Shown here piece by piece: positions 25,666 through 34,492 of a stretch of 64,000 nt of DNA. Numbering within the stretch: the first letter of the stretch is position 1; the number at the start of each line of letters is the position of its first letter. The stretch is from the NCBI GenBank assembly GCA_910584745.1, contig CAJUDG010000006.1, positions 62,001 to 126,000 of the forward strand. The letters run 5' to 3'. The position numbers and the translations under genes are program-made. Below the pieces are notes generated by a model, which was given only the letters and a program-made list of their open reading frames with translations, did no database searches and was not told the origin of the DNA. Source of the DNA: an uncultured Eubacteriales bacterium. GTDB lineage: Bacteria > Bacillota > Clostridia > Oscillospirales > Acutalibacteraceae.

Positions 25666-27549
25666 CTACGCCCTCTGCAGCTGCTCCTTATTATACTGCA
25701 AGGTGTAGAGGTTATAATACCTCCCCTTCTTATGCAGCAGCTCCTGATGGGTGCCCTGCTCCAGTATCTCGCCGTGGGACAGCAGGATGATGTTGTCCGC
25801 GTGCTGGATGGTGGAGAGCCTGTGGGCCACTATCAGCATGGTGCCGATATTCTTCATCTTCTCAAGGGAGTCCTGGATAAGCAGCTCGGTCTCCGTGTCG
25901 ATGTTGGCGGTGGCCTCGTCCAGAATCATCACCGCGGGCTTGTGGAGAATGGTCCTGGCGAAGCTCAAAAGCTGCCGCTGTCCTGCGGAGAAGTTGTTGC
26001 CCCGCTCGCGCACCACCTCGTCAAGGCCCCCCTCAAGCCGGTAGATGAACTTGTCGGCGTTCACGTACTCGCAGGCCTTTCGTATCTCCTCCTCGGGGAA
26101 CTCGTCACGAAGGACAATATTGCTCCTGATGGTGCCCGAGAACAGGAACACGTCCTGTAGCATCTGGCCGAAGTGCTTTCTTAAAGAGGCTATCTTTATG
26201 TCCTTGATGTCGATGCCGTCGATGAGTATCTGCCCCTTCTGTATGTCGTAGTTGCGGCAGATAAGGGACAGTATGGTGGACTTGCCCGAGCCCGTTGAGC
26301 CCACAAAGGCCACGGTCTCCCTGGGGTCGATGTGGAAGCTGACGCCCTTTAAGACCCACTCGCCGGGGTTATAGGCGAACCACACGTCCTTAAACTCTAT
26401 CTCGCCCTTGATGTCCGTCAGCTCCCGGGCGCCCTCGGTGTCCACCACCTGCGGTACCATGTCCATGACGGTGAATATCTTTTCAGCCGCCGCGAAGGAG
26501 CGCTGGAGCATGTCGAACTGCTCCGCAAGCTGCTGGATGGGGTTGAAGAACTTGGAGATGTACATATAGAAGGAGACAATAACGCCGCTTGACACCGTCT
26601 GGCCGAAGACCGTCCAGTTTCCGATATAGCCCTTGCCCCCAAGGTACAAAAGGCAGAGCACCGACGAGATGTAGAGCATATAGACCATGGGCTGGAAGAT
26701 TCCGAAGACGAACATACGGCTGCGCTTGGCCCTTTGCAGGGTCCGGGAGCGCTGCAAAAAGTCGGACATCTTGCGCTGCTCCTGGTTGAATATCTGGGTT
26801 ATCTTTATGCCCGATAGATTCTCCGAAAGGTAGGTGTTGAGGTCGGTGGTGGCGTCGTTGACCCGCAGGTGCACCGAGCGGGAGAACTTTCTGAATATGA
26901 TGGTAAAGAGCACCACAAAGGGCACAAAGCAGAGCACCATCAGCGTCAGCATATAGTTGAGCATCAGCATGGCCGCTAAGACCCCGAATATCACCATCAC
27001 GTTCTTCGCTAAAGTCACGATGATGTTGGTGAACATGAATGAGATGGCGTTGGGGTCGTTGCTGACCCTTGTGACCAGCTTGCCCACGGGTATGTCGTTG
27101 AGCTGGGCGTGGGAAAGGCCCTCGATGTGGGTGAAAACGTCCTCGCGCATGGCCGAGAGTATTTTCTGGCCCACCTTCTGCAGGACCATGGCCTGGATGT
27201 ATGTGCACAGAAGGGACACCAGAAGTATACCCACATAACCCCCCACAACGCCCAGCAGATAGGACATCTCGAAGTCGCCCACCACGGTCTCCTCGATATG
27301 GCCCACCAGAAGGGGGGATATGACCTCATAGCCGATGGACAGCAGCATCACGAAGAAGACCAGCACGAACTGGCCCTTATAGGGCCCGGCGTACCTTAAA
27401 AGCCGCCGGATTATCTCAGAGTCGGGCATATTGCGCTCCCGGTTCTCAAGGACGTTTTTCCGCCTTGCCACCAGGTACGCGATGAGGAATACCAGGGCGA
27501 ACATGCCGATTATGCCGCCCACTATCAGTACAGGAAGATATTCACGCAT
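25666..27549 (-). CDS. Heterodimeric ABC exporter, catalytic-competent half
   Basis: About 627 residues. An extra N-terminal transmembrane helix (LIVGGIIGMFALVFLIAYLV) precedes the six-helix exporter domain. The ATPase domain has Walker A GSTGSGKST, Walker B with the catalytic Glu (MILDEATANID) and a variant signature FSAGQRQLL in place of LSGGQ. I start at ATG 27549, which overlaps the partner's stop by 8 nt. With the partner it forms an asymmetric pair of the BmrCD/TM287-288 kind, exporting drugs or lipids. Confidence 0.9.
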   Translation of the reverse strand: MREYLPVLIVGGIIGMFALVFLIAYLVARRKNVLENRERNMPDSEIIRRLLRYAGPYKGQFVLVFFVMLLSIGYEVISPLLVGHIEETVVGDFEMSYLLGVVGGYVGILLVSLLCTYIQAMVLQKVGQKILSAMREDVFTHIEGLSHAQLNDIPVGKLVTRVSNDPNAISFMFTNIIVTLAKNVMVIFGVLAAMLMLNYMLTLMVLCFVPFVVLFTIIFRKFSRSVHLRVNDATTDLNTYLSENLSGIKITQIFNQEQRKMSDFLQRSRTLQRAKRSRMFVFGIFQPMVYMLYISSVLCLLYLGGKGYIGNWTVFGQTVSSGVIVSFYMYISKFFNPIQQLAEQFDMLQRSFAAAEKIFTVMDMVPQVVDTEGARELTDIKGEIEFKDVWFAYNPGEWVLKGVSFHIDPRETVAFVGSTGSGKSTILSLICRNYDIQKGQILIDGIDIKDIKIASLRKHFGQMLQDVFLFSGTIRSNIVLRDEFPEEEIRKACEYVNADKFIYRLEGGLDEVVRERGNNFSAGQRQLLSFARTILHKPAVMILDEATANIDTETELLIQDSLEKMKNIGTMLIVAHRLSTIQHADNIILLSHGEILEQGTHQELLHKKGRYYNLYTLQYNKEQLQRA

Positions 27550-29326
27550 TATGATGTTCAGCTCCTTCCTCGTCAAGCTTCTGCAGATCTACCATCTTTG
27601 TATACTCGGGGCATGTGCGGTATAGCTCCTCATGGGTGCCCGCCGCCACCAGTTTGCCCTCGTCGATAAACAGCACCTTGTCCATCTGCTCGATGGTGGA
27701 GATACGGTGGGCGATGAGTATTGTGGTCTTGCCCGCCCGGGTATCTCTGAGGTTCTGCAGTATAGAGCGCTCGGTCTTGGTGTCAACAGCCGAGACGGAG
27801 TCGTCAAGGATAAGTATGGGCGCGTTCTTCATAAGGGCCCGGGCGATGGAGATGCGCTGCTTCTGCCCGCCGGAGACCGTCACGCCCCGCTCACCCAGCA
27901 CCGTGTGATAGCCGTGCTGGAACTTCTTTATGTCGTTGGCCACGTCCGCCAACTTCGCATACTGGGTAATGGCTTTGTCGTCGTAGTCCTCAACGCCAAA
28001 GGCGATGTTGTGCTCGATGGTGTCCGAGAACAGAAAGTTGTCCTGGGGCACGTATGAGCAGCCGTCCCGCAGGGAGCGTATCGTAATGTCGTTCACATCC
28101 CTGCCGTCGATAAACAGGGTGCCGTCGGGCACGTTATAGGTGCGAAGGATGAGGTCAACGAGAGTGGTCTTACCGGAGCCGGTCTTGCCCACAAGGCCCA
28201 CGTTCTCCCCGGGCTCTATCTTGAAGCTGATGTTTTCCAGCGCGTCGTACTCGCCGTCAGGATAGCGGAAGGTAAGGTCTCTGAACTCTATGCCGCCCTT
28301 GACACGCTCGATGGGCTGCGCCCCGGGCTTATCCACCACGGTGGGGGCCGCGTCCAGAAGCTCGCTGACACGGTTCATGCTGGCCTGGCCCCGGGAGGTC
28401 ATGTCGATAAGCTCGCCCACTGCCATGATGGGCCATATTACCGCGTTAAAGTAGCCGATAAACTCCACCAGCTGCCCGGCGTTGAATATGCCGGAGTACA
28501 CCAGATACCCGCCGTAGCCCAGGATGACGCAGACCACGCTCTCTATAAAGAGCGAGACGAATATCCTAAAGAGCACGGAAATCTTGGTGTGGTTGATGTT
28601 TGCCACCTCGTTCTCCTTATTCAGTTCCTTAAAGGCCAAGAGCTCCTTGGCCTCCTTGACGAAGGCCTTTATAACGGCTATGCCGGAGAAGCTCTCCTGA
28701 GAGAAGTCAGAGAGCTTTGAGAAGGCCTCCTGGCGAATCTCCCAGCGCCGCATCATCTTGCGCCCGATTATTGTGGCGCAGCACAGGAGGAATACCATGG
28801 GTATCATGGACAGCACTGTCAGAAGTGGGTTCATGCCCCACATCTTCACTATGGCCATGCCGCCCATGAACAGCGCGTCGAAGAACATCAGAACGCCCCA
28901 GCCAAAGCAGTCCTGGACCGTGTCCAGGTCGTTGGTGAAAAGGCTCATGAGGTTGCCCACCTTGTTCTCCTGATAGAACTCCCGGCTCAAATTCTTGCAG
29001 TTATCAAACATACGGTCCCGAAGGTCCGTCTCAAGGCGGATGGCGCTGCCCATAAAGCACAGCCGCCAGAAGAACCGCCCGGCCACTATGGCCAGTATCA
29101 CGCCCACCATGGGCATACATATCCTGTCAAGCAGGAAGTCCATGTCAAAGGGCAGCGTCTGGCCGTCCACCTCCACAAAGCCCTGGTTTATGCCGTTTAT
29201 CACCATCTGGTAAAGGTTCGGTATCACCAGCTGGAAATAGTCCACGGCAACCAAGGCCAGCAGCCCCATAAGCAGCACCGGGGCAAAGCGTAAGTAGTAC
29301 CTGTTCATATGCCTGCCGAAAATCAC
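27542..29326 (-). CDS. Heterodimeric ABC exporter, half with degenerate Walker B
   Basis: A 594-residue half-transporter: six-helix domain and an ATPase with Walker A GKTGSGKTT, canonical signature VSGGQKQRISIARAL and LILDDSVSAVD, where Asp replaces the catalytic Glu after Walker B. That is the known mark of the non-hydrolysing site in heterodimeric exporters; combined with the partner's Glu and variant signature, one consensus and one degenerate site would form. First gene of the operon, behind an extended -10 promoter. Confidence 0.92.
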   Translation of the reverse strand: MIFGRHMNRYYLRFAPVLLMGLLALVAVDYFQLVIPNLYQMVINGINQGFVEVDGQTLPFDMDFLLDRICMPMVGVILAIVAGRFFWRLCFMGSAIRLETDLRDRMFDNCKNLSREFYQENKVGNLMSLFTNDLDTVQDCFGWGVLMFFDALFMGGMAIVKMWGMNPLLTVLSMIPMVFLLCCATIIGRKMMRRWEIRQEAFSKLSDFSQESFSGIAVIKAFVKEAKELLAFKELNKENEVANINHTKISVLFRIFVSLFIESVVCVILGYGGYLVYSGIFNAGQLVEFIGYFNAVIWPIMAVGELIDMTSRGQASMNRVSELLDAAPTVVDKPGAQPIERVKGGIEFRDLTFRYPDGEYDALENISFKIEPGENVGLVGKTGSGKTTLVDLILRTYNVPDGTLFIDGRDVNDITIRSLRDGCSYVPQDNFLFSDTIEHNIAFGVEDYDDKAITQYAKLADVANDIKKFQHGYHTVLGERGVTVSGGQKQRISIARALMKNAPILILDDSVSAVDTKTERSILQNLRDTRAGKTTILIAHRISTIEQMDKVLFIDEGKLVAAGTHEELYRTCPEYTKMVDLQKLDEEGAEHHNA

Positions 29327-29375
29327 AGTTTTTACCTCCTCTTTTCGTCTTATGGTTTTATCATCACGATTTTGT

Positions 29376-29381
29376 ATTATA
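29376..29381 (-). promoter_or_regulatory. Extended -10 promoter of the heterodimeric exporter operon
   Basis: Minus strand TGC-TATAAT; no good -35 box at 17 bp, which fits an extended -10 promoter. The start codon follows 50 nt later with GAGGAGG. Confidence 0.6.
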
Positions 29382-29460
29382 GCACAGTTCTTCCGTTTTT
29401 TCTACCCCTTTTATAAAGATTTTTGAAAGATTTTATAAACGAGTTTAGAGCGCGTGCAAA

Positions 29461-29491
29461 GGGCACCCATTGCTGGGTGCCCTTGATTTTT
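29461..29491 (+). terminator. Strong hairpin GGGCACCCA/TGGGTGCCC with T-run
   Basis: A 9-bp stem with loop TTGC, then TTGATTTTTT. No plus-strand gene precedes it, so it either ends an unseen transcript or insulates the exporter promoter from the chemoreceptor side. Confidence 0.7.
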
Positions 29492-29502
29492 TATCACGTT
29501 TA

Positions 29503-29648
29503 CGGCCTCTGGCAGGGAGGGGCTTTGCCCCCTCCACCCCTACCACCTTTGAAAAGGTGGACGAAACTTTTATCCTTGCTCCCAGTCAGGTCTGGGGTCT
29601 GGGGCAAGGCCCCAGCGGGGGCATGGGGGGACGAAGTCCCCCCATAAA
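29503..29648 (-). repeat. Family B repeat, copy 2, with an adjacent GC-rich hairpin block
   Basis: Bases 29543-29572 are identical over 30 nt to 50212-50241 and include CCACCTTTGAAAAGGTGG. The next 70 nt (29581-29648) hold further GC-rich hairpins (TCTGGGGCAAGGCCCCAG and GGGGGGACGAAGTCCCCCC). No gene is seen in 29382-29705. Confidence 0.8.
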
Positions 29649-29676
29649 GTAAAACTGGGGTGGGTGGGCGGGCAAA

Positions 29677-29691
29677 AGCCCCGCAGGGGCT
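29677..29691 (-). terminator. Terminator of the chemoreceptor gene
   Basis: Minus strand AGCCCC-TGC-GGGGCT then TTTGCC, nested in an outer GCGGGC/GCCCGC stem, 15 nt after the stop. Confidence 0.7.
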
Positions 29692-29705
29692 ACGCCCGCA
29701 AAAGC

Positions 29706-31355
29706 TTATCCCCTAAGCCTAAACCGGCTGGTCTGCTCCTTAAGATTGTTGGCCTGCGCAAACAGCTCCGCGCTTACCGCCGCGGACTCCTCGCTGGAAG
29801 CGGAGTTTGTCTGCACCACCGCCGATATCTGCCCAATGCCCTCGGTGACCTGGGCAATGGACTCCGACTCCTCGCGCACCGCGTCGGCTATCACGCCGAT
29901 ATCCTCGTTAGAGCGGCTTACAAGCTCCATGGTCTCCCTCAGCGCCGCGGACACCTCGTCCACTATCCCGCTGCCCCGGCTTGCCGCCGAGACGCAGTTG
30001 TCAATAAGCTTGGTCGTGGCCGCCGCCGCCTCGTCAGACTGGGCCGCAAGCCGCCGCACCTCGTCGGCCACCACCGCGAAGCCCTTTCCGGCCTCGCCAG
30101 CCCTGGCTGCCTCGACAGCGGCGTTCAGGGCAAGTATATTGGTCTGGAATGCGATGTTCTGTATGGTGGTGATTATCTGCCCTATCTGCTCAGAGGAGCT
30201 GCTTACGTCCTGCATGGCGGAAACCATCTGCTCCATCTTCCGCTCGCTCTCGGCCACCTGCTCGCCGGTAAGCTGGGCCCGCTCCTGGGCCCCGGCCGCG
30301 GTCTCCACGTTGTTCTGGGCACTTCTGGATATGCCGTCCAGCGTGGCGTACAGCTCCTGAACAGAGCTCGCTTGCTCGGTGGCCCCCTGGGCCAGGGACT
30401 GGGCGGAGCTTGAGAGCTGCTCGGCGTTGCCGGATATCTTCATCTCAGAGGCGTTTATGGAACCCATGGCCCTTGAGAGCATATTGGTAAGGTTGTCAAC
30501 GGACGCCTGTATGGTCTTGAAGTCCCCGATATAGTCCGAGGAGGTGGACACGTCGAAGTTGCCGTTGGCCAGCTCACCCATAATACGGTTGATATCCGAG
30601 ACATAGCCGCCTATTGTGGCCATGGAGACGCGGAGGATATCCGCCAGCTGTCCCAGTTCGTTCTGAGAGCTGTACGCAAGCTCCATATCCAGCCGCCCCT
30701 CGCCCAGCACGGAGCTGCTGCGGCTTATCTCCACGATGGGGTCGATGGCCCTGGTGAAGACATAGTAGATAAGGCTTATAAGGCATACAAGGGCCAGCAG
30801 CAGGCACACGCCGGTGGTTATCTGCATCATCACCGTGGTGCTGTCCATGGTCTCCTGAGTGCTGTCCCGAAGGGCAGTGCCCTGCTCCACTACCTGATCC
30901 AGATACCCCACCAGGGTGGTGAGGTTGGCGCCGATGGTCTCCTGATAGTAGGCCTGGGCGCCGCGCGCGTCGGTCTTGTGCAGGTCCAGAACGTATGTAG
31001 CGGACTCGTGCAATTCCTTATGCAGGGGCTCCAGCTTCGAGCGCAGTTCAAGGACCTTGGGGTCCTCGGTGCCCGCCTCGCCGTAGAGCCACTTGCCCAG
31101 GACGCAGCCCGTTGGGTCCGTGCTGCCGGTGAACTCTGTCCCGGCATACAGGGCGTTTGAAAGGTTCTGGGACCACTTATAATGGGCGGCTTCCGCCTTC
31201 TGTGCCCGGTCCAGAAGGGCGCTGGCCTGCTGGGCCTGCTCCTGGGTGCCCTGGATCTTGAAGGTGTTCGCCGTTGTGATAAAGCTGAACAGCAGCATGG
31301 CGGCCAGGGCAAAGGCCACCCGGATGGTCACCGACCGTTTGATACTCTTACCCAT
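29706..31355 (-). CDS. Methyl-accepting chemotaxis protein with CZB-like extracellular sensor
   Basis: A 549-residue chemoreceptor. Transmembrane helix at ~9-30; extracellular domain ~31-190; second helix (GVCLLLALVCLISLIYYVF); HAMP linker; long signalling coiled coil with the conserved tip around NILALNAAVEAARAGEAGKG. The sensor shows HYKW, TGCVLGKWL and LHKELHE, a His/Cys pattern much like the zinc-binding CZB domain, which would make it a metal, hypochlorite or pH sensor. I start at ATG 31355 (AAAGGAA 9 nt upstream); the ATG further up lies in the promoter -35 box. No other chemotaxis gene is in the window. Confidence 0.9.
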   Translation of the reverse strand: MGKSIKRSVTIRVAFALAAMLLFSFITTANTFKIQGTQEQAQQASALLDRAQKAEAAHYKWSQNLSNALYAGTEFTGSTDPTGCVLGKWLYGEAGTEDPKVLELRSKLEPLHKELHESATYVLDLHKTDARGAQAYYQETIGANLTTLVGYLDQVVEQGTALRDSTQETMDSTTVMMQITTGVCLLLALVCLISLIYYVFTRAIDPIVEISRSSSVLGEGRLDMELAYSSQNELGQLADILRVSMATIGGYVSDINRIMGELANGNFDVSTSSDYIGDFKTIQASVDNLTNMLSRAMGSINASEMKISGNAEQLSSSAQSLAQGATEQASSVQELYATLDGISRSAQNNVETAAGAQERAQLTGEQVAESERKMEQMVSAMQDVSSSSEQIGQIITTIQNIAFQTNILALNAAVEAARAGEAGKGFAVVADEVRRLAAQSDEAAAATTKLIDNCVSAASRGSGIVDEVSAALRETMELVSRSNEDIGVIADAVREESESIAQVTEGIGQISAVVQTNSASSEESAAVSAELFAQANNLKEQTSRFRLRG

Positions 31356-31395
31356 AACTTTTGATTCCTTTCTTTGCACAGTGCGTATTACCATT

Positions 31396-31424
31396 ATCAT
31401 ACACGAACCGGCGGGATTTTGCAA
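31396..31424 (-). promoter_or_regulatory. Promoter of the chemoreceptor gene
   Basis: Minus strand: TTGCAA (31419-31424), 17 bp, TATGAT (31396-31401). Confidence 0.7.
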
Positions 31425-31439
31425 GCCTTAGGCCAAAAT

Positions 31440-32057
31440 TTACCGCACAAAGTTTGTATACAGTTTCTGTTCCTTCTCCGGCAGGCCGTATTTTTCCCTT
31501 CCCAGGGCTATGCTTTTCATCAGGAAACTCATGTTTCTGGCAAGGGTTCTCATCATCTGAAGGCCCTCGCCGTCCTCCTGCGCCTGTCCGGGGGTCTGGC
31601 CGTGGATGCCGTTCCAATACTGGCCGCTGGCAATGGGCATACCCGAAATTGCAAAAAACTTGTTTAGCTCGTCATAGGTGGCGGTAAGCCCCCCGCGTCT
31701 GGCCGCCGCCACCGCCGCGCCCACCTTCATGGTCTTGTCGCAGGGGCAGCTGTAGAAAAGCCGGGTGAGAAACGCCATTAAAGTGGCGTTGGCGCTGGCG
31801 TAGTACACCGGGCTGCCCACCACTAGGCCGTCGCACTCCGCAAACTTCGGCGCGGCCTCGTTCACCGCGTCGTCGAAGACGCACTTATGGAGCTCCGAGC
31901 ACTTTCGGCAGCCTATGCAGCCCCTGACGGCCTTATTGCCGATGTGCATGAACTCCACCTCCATACCCTCGCTCTCGAAGACCTTCTCCATCTCGTGCAG
32001 GGCAATGTAGGTGTTCCCCTCCTTATGCGGGCTTCCGTTGATCATAAGTACCTTCAT
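31440..32057 (-). CDS. NADPH-dependent FMN reductase/flavodoxin-like protein
   Basis: A 205-residue flavoprotein of the NADPH-dependent FMN reductase (iron-sulphur flavoprotein-like) family. It has an FMN phosphate loop GSPHKEGNTYIAL at residues 8-20, a Cys motif RGCIGCRKC (~44-52) and GSPVYYASANA. It may pass electrons to quinones, nitro- or disulphide-containing compounds. The two CxxC cysteines could hold an iron-sulphur cluster or act as redox thiols. AGGAGG lies 8 nt before ATG 32057. Confidence 0.87.
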   Translation of the reverse strand: MKVLMINGSPHKEGNTYIALHEMEKVFESEGMEVEFMHIGNKAVRGCIGCRKCSELHKCVFDDAVNEAAPKFAECDGLVVGSPVYYASANATLMAFLTRLFYSCPCDKTMKVGAAVAAARRGGLTATYDELNKFFAISGMPIASGQYWNGIHGQTPGQAQEDGEGLQMMRTLARNMSFLMKSIALGREKYGLPEKEQKLYTNFVR

Positions 32058-32249
32058 GGCATAATCCTCCTGAATAATAATTTGAGTATGTTTATTAGAT
32101 GAACCCCCGCGCTTCCTCTTTCATATATACTGTGTGGATCCTATCTTAGTACATTTACAGCCCAGCCGCCGGTCCTGTCCTGCCCCCCTTTTTACATATT
32201 AGCTATATTATACCGCATTTGGGGAGAGTTTACAAGCCCCCGGGACGAC
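32058..32249. other. Divergent intergenic region between flavin reductase and AEC transporter
   Basis: About 190 nt without a reading frame of note. Apart from the plus-strand promoter at its right end I see no clear regulatory motif and no consensus promoter for the reductase. Confidence 0.5.
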
Positions 32250-32278
32250 TTGTAAATTTCTGGCCTTTGTGTTATAAT
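32250..32278 (+). promoter_or_regulatory. Promoter of the AEC-HAD/GNAT-acn-icd operon
   Basis: TTGTAA (32250-32255), 17 bp, TATAAT (32273-32278), preceded by TGT (extended -10). Confidence 0.8.
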
Positions 32279-32316
32279 GTTAATATAATAAAGTTTTTAT
32301 AAGGAGGCGCCTCCCC

Positions 32317-33255
32317 TTGGACAGCCTTTTCATATCCCTGAACGCCGTGGTTCCCCTGTTCCTGATGATGGCCGTCGGCTATGTCATCCGGCTGACCGGG
32401 CTTATGAACGATATCTCCGCCCGGCAGGTGAACAGGTGCATCTTTAAGGTCTTCCTGCCGCTTATGCTCTTTATAAACATATATGACGCCGGGGACGGGG
32501 CCACCCTCAGAAGCGACCTTCTGTTCTTCGCCGTGGCCGGGGTGCTTATCGAGTTCCTGGTGTCCCTGGTGCTGGTGCTGCTGACAGAACAGGACAACTC
32601 CCGCCGGGGGGTCATGCTCCAGGGGATGTTCAGAAGCAACTTCGTCCTCTTCGGCATACCCATCGCCATGTCCCTTTTCGGGGACAGCGCGGCGGGGACG
32701 GCCTCGCTGCTTATCGCCATCGTAATCCCCATGTTCAACGCCCTGGCCGTGCTGGCCCTTGAGATGTTCAACGGCCAGCGGCCCAACCTCTGGGGGGTGC
32801 TTTTCGGGATAGCCACGAACCCGCTTATCATCGCCTCTCTGCTGGGGATAGCCTTCAACCACTTCGGCTGGTACCTTCCGGGCCTTCTGCACGACACCAT
32901 GTCCACCCTGGGGGGCATAGCCACACCCCTGGCCTTTGTGGTGCTGGGCGCGTCCATGAACTTCAGCGAGACCGGGCGCTGTATGCGGCCCCTTTTGATA
33001 ACCCTCTTGATGAAGCTGATAATATACCCCGCCGCCTTTGTGGGCGCGGCTATACTGATGGGCTTTCGGGGGGCGAACCTTGCGGTGCTGCTGACGGTCT
33101 TCGGCTCGCCCATAGCGGTCTCAAGCTTCACCATGGCCCAGCAGATGGGCGGCGACGACCAGCTTGCCGGGCAGCTGGTGATATTCAGTTCTATACTGTC
33201 CATCGGGACCATGTTCTTGTATATCTGGGGGCTTAACTATTTCGGGTTTTTCTGA
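32317..33255 (+). CDS. AEC family (auxin efflux carrier-like) transporter
   Basis: A 312-residue, ten-helix AEC permease. It has LNAVVPLFLMMAVGYVIR at the start, the half-way break, and a late SPIAVSSFTMAQQMGGD that matches the family's conserved end. Bacterial members often carry malate, malonate, citrate or other organic anions. It begins with TTG 32317, with AAGGAGG 9 nt before it. The same transcript holds aconitase and isocitrate dehydrogenase, which suggests a di- or tricarboxylate as substrate. Confidence 0.88.
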   Translation: MDSLFISLNAVVPLFLMMAVGYVIRLTGLMNDISARQVNRCIFKVFLPLMLFINIYDAGDGATLRSDLLFFAVAGVLIEFLVSLVLVLLTEQDNSRRGVMLQGMFRSNFVLFGIPIAMSLFGDSAAGTASLLIAIVIPMFNALAVLALEMFNGQRPNLWGVLFGIATNPLIIASLLGIAFNHFGWYLPGLLHDTMSTLGGIATPLAFVVLGASMNFSETGRCMRPLLITLLMKLIIYPAAFVGAAILMGFRGANLAVLLTVFGSPIAVSSFTMAQQMGGDDQLAGQLVIFSSILSIGTMFLYIWGLNYFGFF

Positions 33256-33267
33256 GAGAGGGGTCTT

Positions 33268-34473
33268 ATGAGCTGCTTTGTCAACTGCACGAAAGAGAGT
33301 GTTCCAAGGCCGGAGATGGTGCTTTTCGACTATGGGGACACACTGGCCCGGGAGCCCGCCCCGGACTTTCTGCGGGGATGGCGGGCGGTGTTTCAGTATG
33401 TCCGCGCTAAGCCGGAGGATGTGGGCCCCAAAGAGGCTTGTGAGCTTGCCGACAGCCTTTGGCGGCGCTTTTCCGATTCCCGAAGCCTTTCTGCCGCCAG
33501 GAAAGGCGGCTGGGAAATACATGAATGGCAGCAGCTCAGAGCGGTGTCCGAGGCCCTGGGGCTGGAATTTTCCGTCCCCCTGCCGGAGGTTGAGACGGTG
33601 CTGATGGACAGCTCCTGCGAAAGCCATCCCTGCCGCGGCACGGCGGAAATGCTGGATTTTTTGCAGAGGCAGGGCATTATAACAGGGGTTATCAGCAATA
33701 TCGGCTGGTCCGGAATGGCCCTTGCCCACCGGCTGGGCGGACTGTTCCCTGGCCACCCCTTCGCGTTTATCCTGGCTTCCAGTGAGTACGGCGTCCGCAA
33801 GCCGGACCCGCTGCTCTTTCAGATAGCCCTGCGAAAAGCGGGCCTGCCCCCGGAAAGGGTGTGGTACTGCGGCGACAGCTTCAGCTTCGACGTGCGCGGA
33901 GCACACTCTGCCGGGATATTCCCCGTATGGCTGAACCAGGGCGGCGATGAGCCGGAGGAGGCGGACTTCCCCTATCTGGAGGTCTCCGGGTGGAAGGAGC
34001 TTATGGATATATTGGGCCCTTCCGGGCTTACAATAAGAAACTACACTCCCGCTGACTGCCGGTCGCTCCTGGGGCTCTTTTACGACACCGTCCACACCGT
34101 CAACGCCCGGGACTACTCAAAGGAGCAGCTTGACGCCTGGGCGGACGGCAGGCCGGACATGGAGAAGTGGGAGCGCTCCCTCAAGGAGCACTTTACCCTG
34201 ATAGCAGAGCTTGACGGCATAATAGTGGGCTTTGGGGATATCGCCCCGGACGGTTACCTGGACCGGCTATATGTGCACAGGGACTTCCAGGGCATGGGCA
34301 TTGCCACGGCCCTCTGCGACCGGCTTGAGGCGGGATTTTCCCGGGTGACCACCTACGCCTCCATAACCGCCCGGCCATTCTTTATGAAGCGGGGCTATAG
34401 GGTCCTCAGGGAGAATATCGTGGAGCGCGGGGGCGTAAAGCTCAAAAACTATCTTATGGAAAAGCTAAAATAA
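33268..34473 (+). CDS. HAD hydrolase fused to GNAT acetyltransferase
   Basis: A 401-residue two-domain protein. Residues ~15-245 are a HAD phosphatase (nucleophile Asp in VLFDYGDTLA; motif II in GVISNIG; Lys in GVRKPDP; motif IV in CGDSFSFDVRGA). Residues ~252-401 are a GNAT domain (IRNYTPADC start; LYVHRDFQGMGIATAL acetyl-CoA loop; FFMKRGY end). Both active sites look intact, so a phosphate could be removed and an amine acetylated in one pathway. It lies 12 nt after the AEC gene and 19 nt before acn. The substrate is unknown. Confidence 0.85.
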   Translation: MSCFVNCTKESVPRPEMVLFDYGDTLAREPAPDFLRGWRAVFQYVRAKPEDVGPKEACELADSLWRRFSDSRSLSAARKGGWEIHEWQQLRAVSEALGLEFSVPLPEVETVLMDSSCESHPCRGTAEMLDFLQRQGIITGVISNIGWSGMALAHRLGGLFPGHPFAFILASSEYGVRKPDPLLFQIALRKAGLPPERVWYCGDSFSFDVRGAHSAGIFPVWLNQGGDEPEEADFPYLEVSGWKELMDILGPSGLTIRNYTPADCRSLLGLFYDTVHTVNARDYSKEQLDAWADGRPDMEKWERSLKEHFTLIAELDGIIVGFGDIAPDGYLDRLYVHRDFQGMGIATALCDRLEAGFSRVTTYASITARPFFMKRGYRVLRENIVERGGVKLKNYLMEKLK

Positions 34474-34492
34474 TCATAAAGGAGCAAAAACT

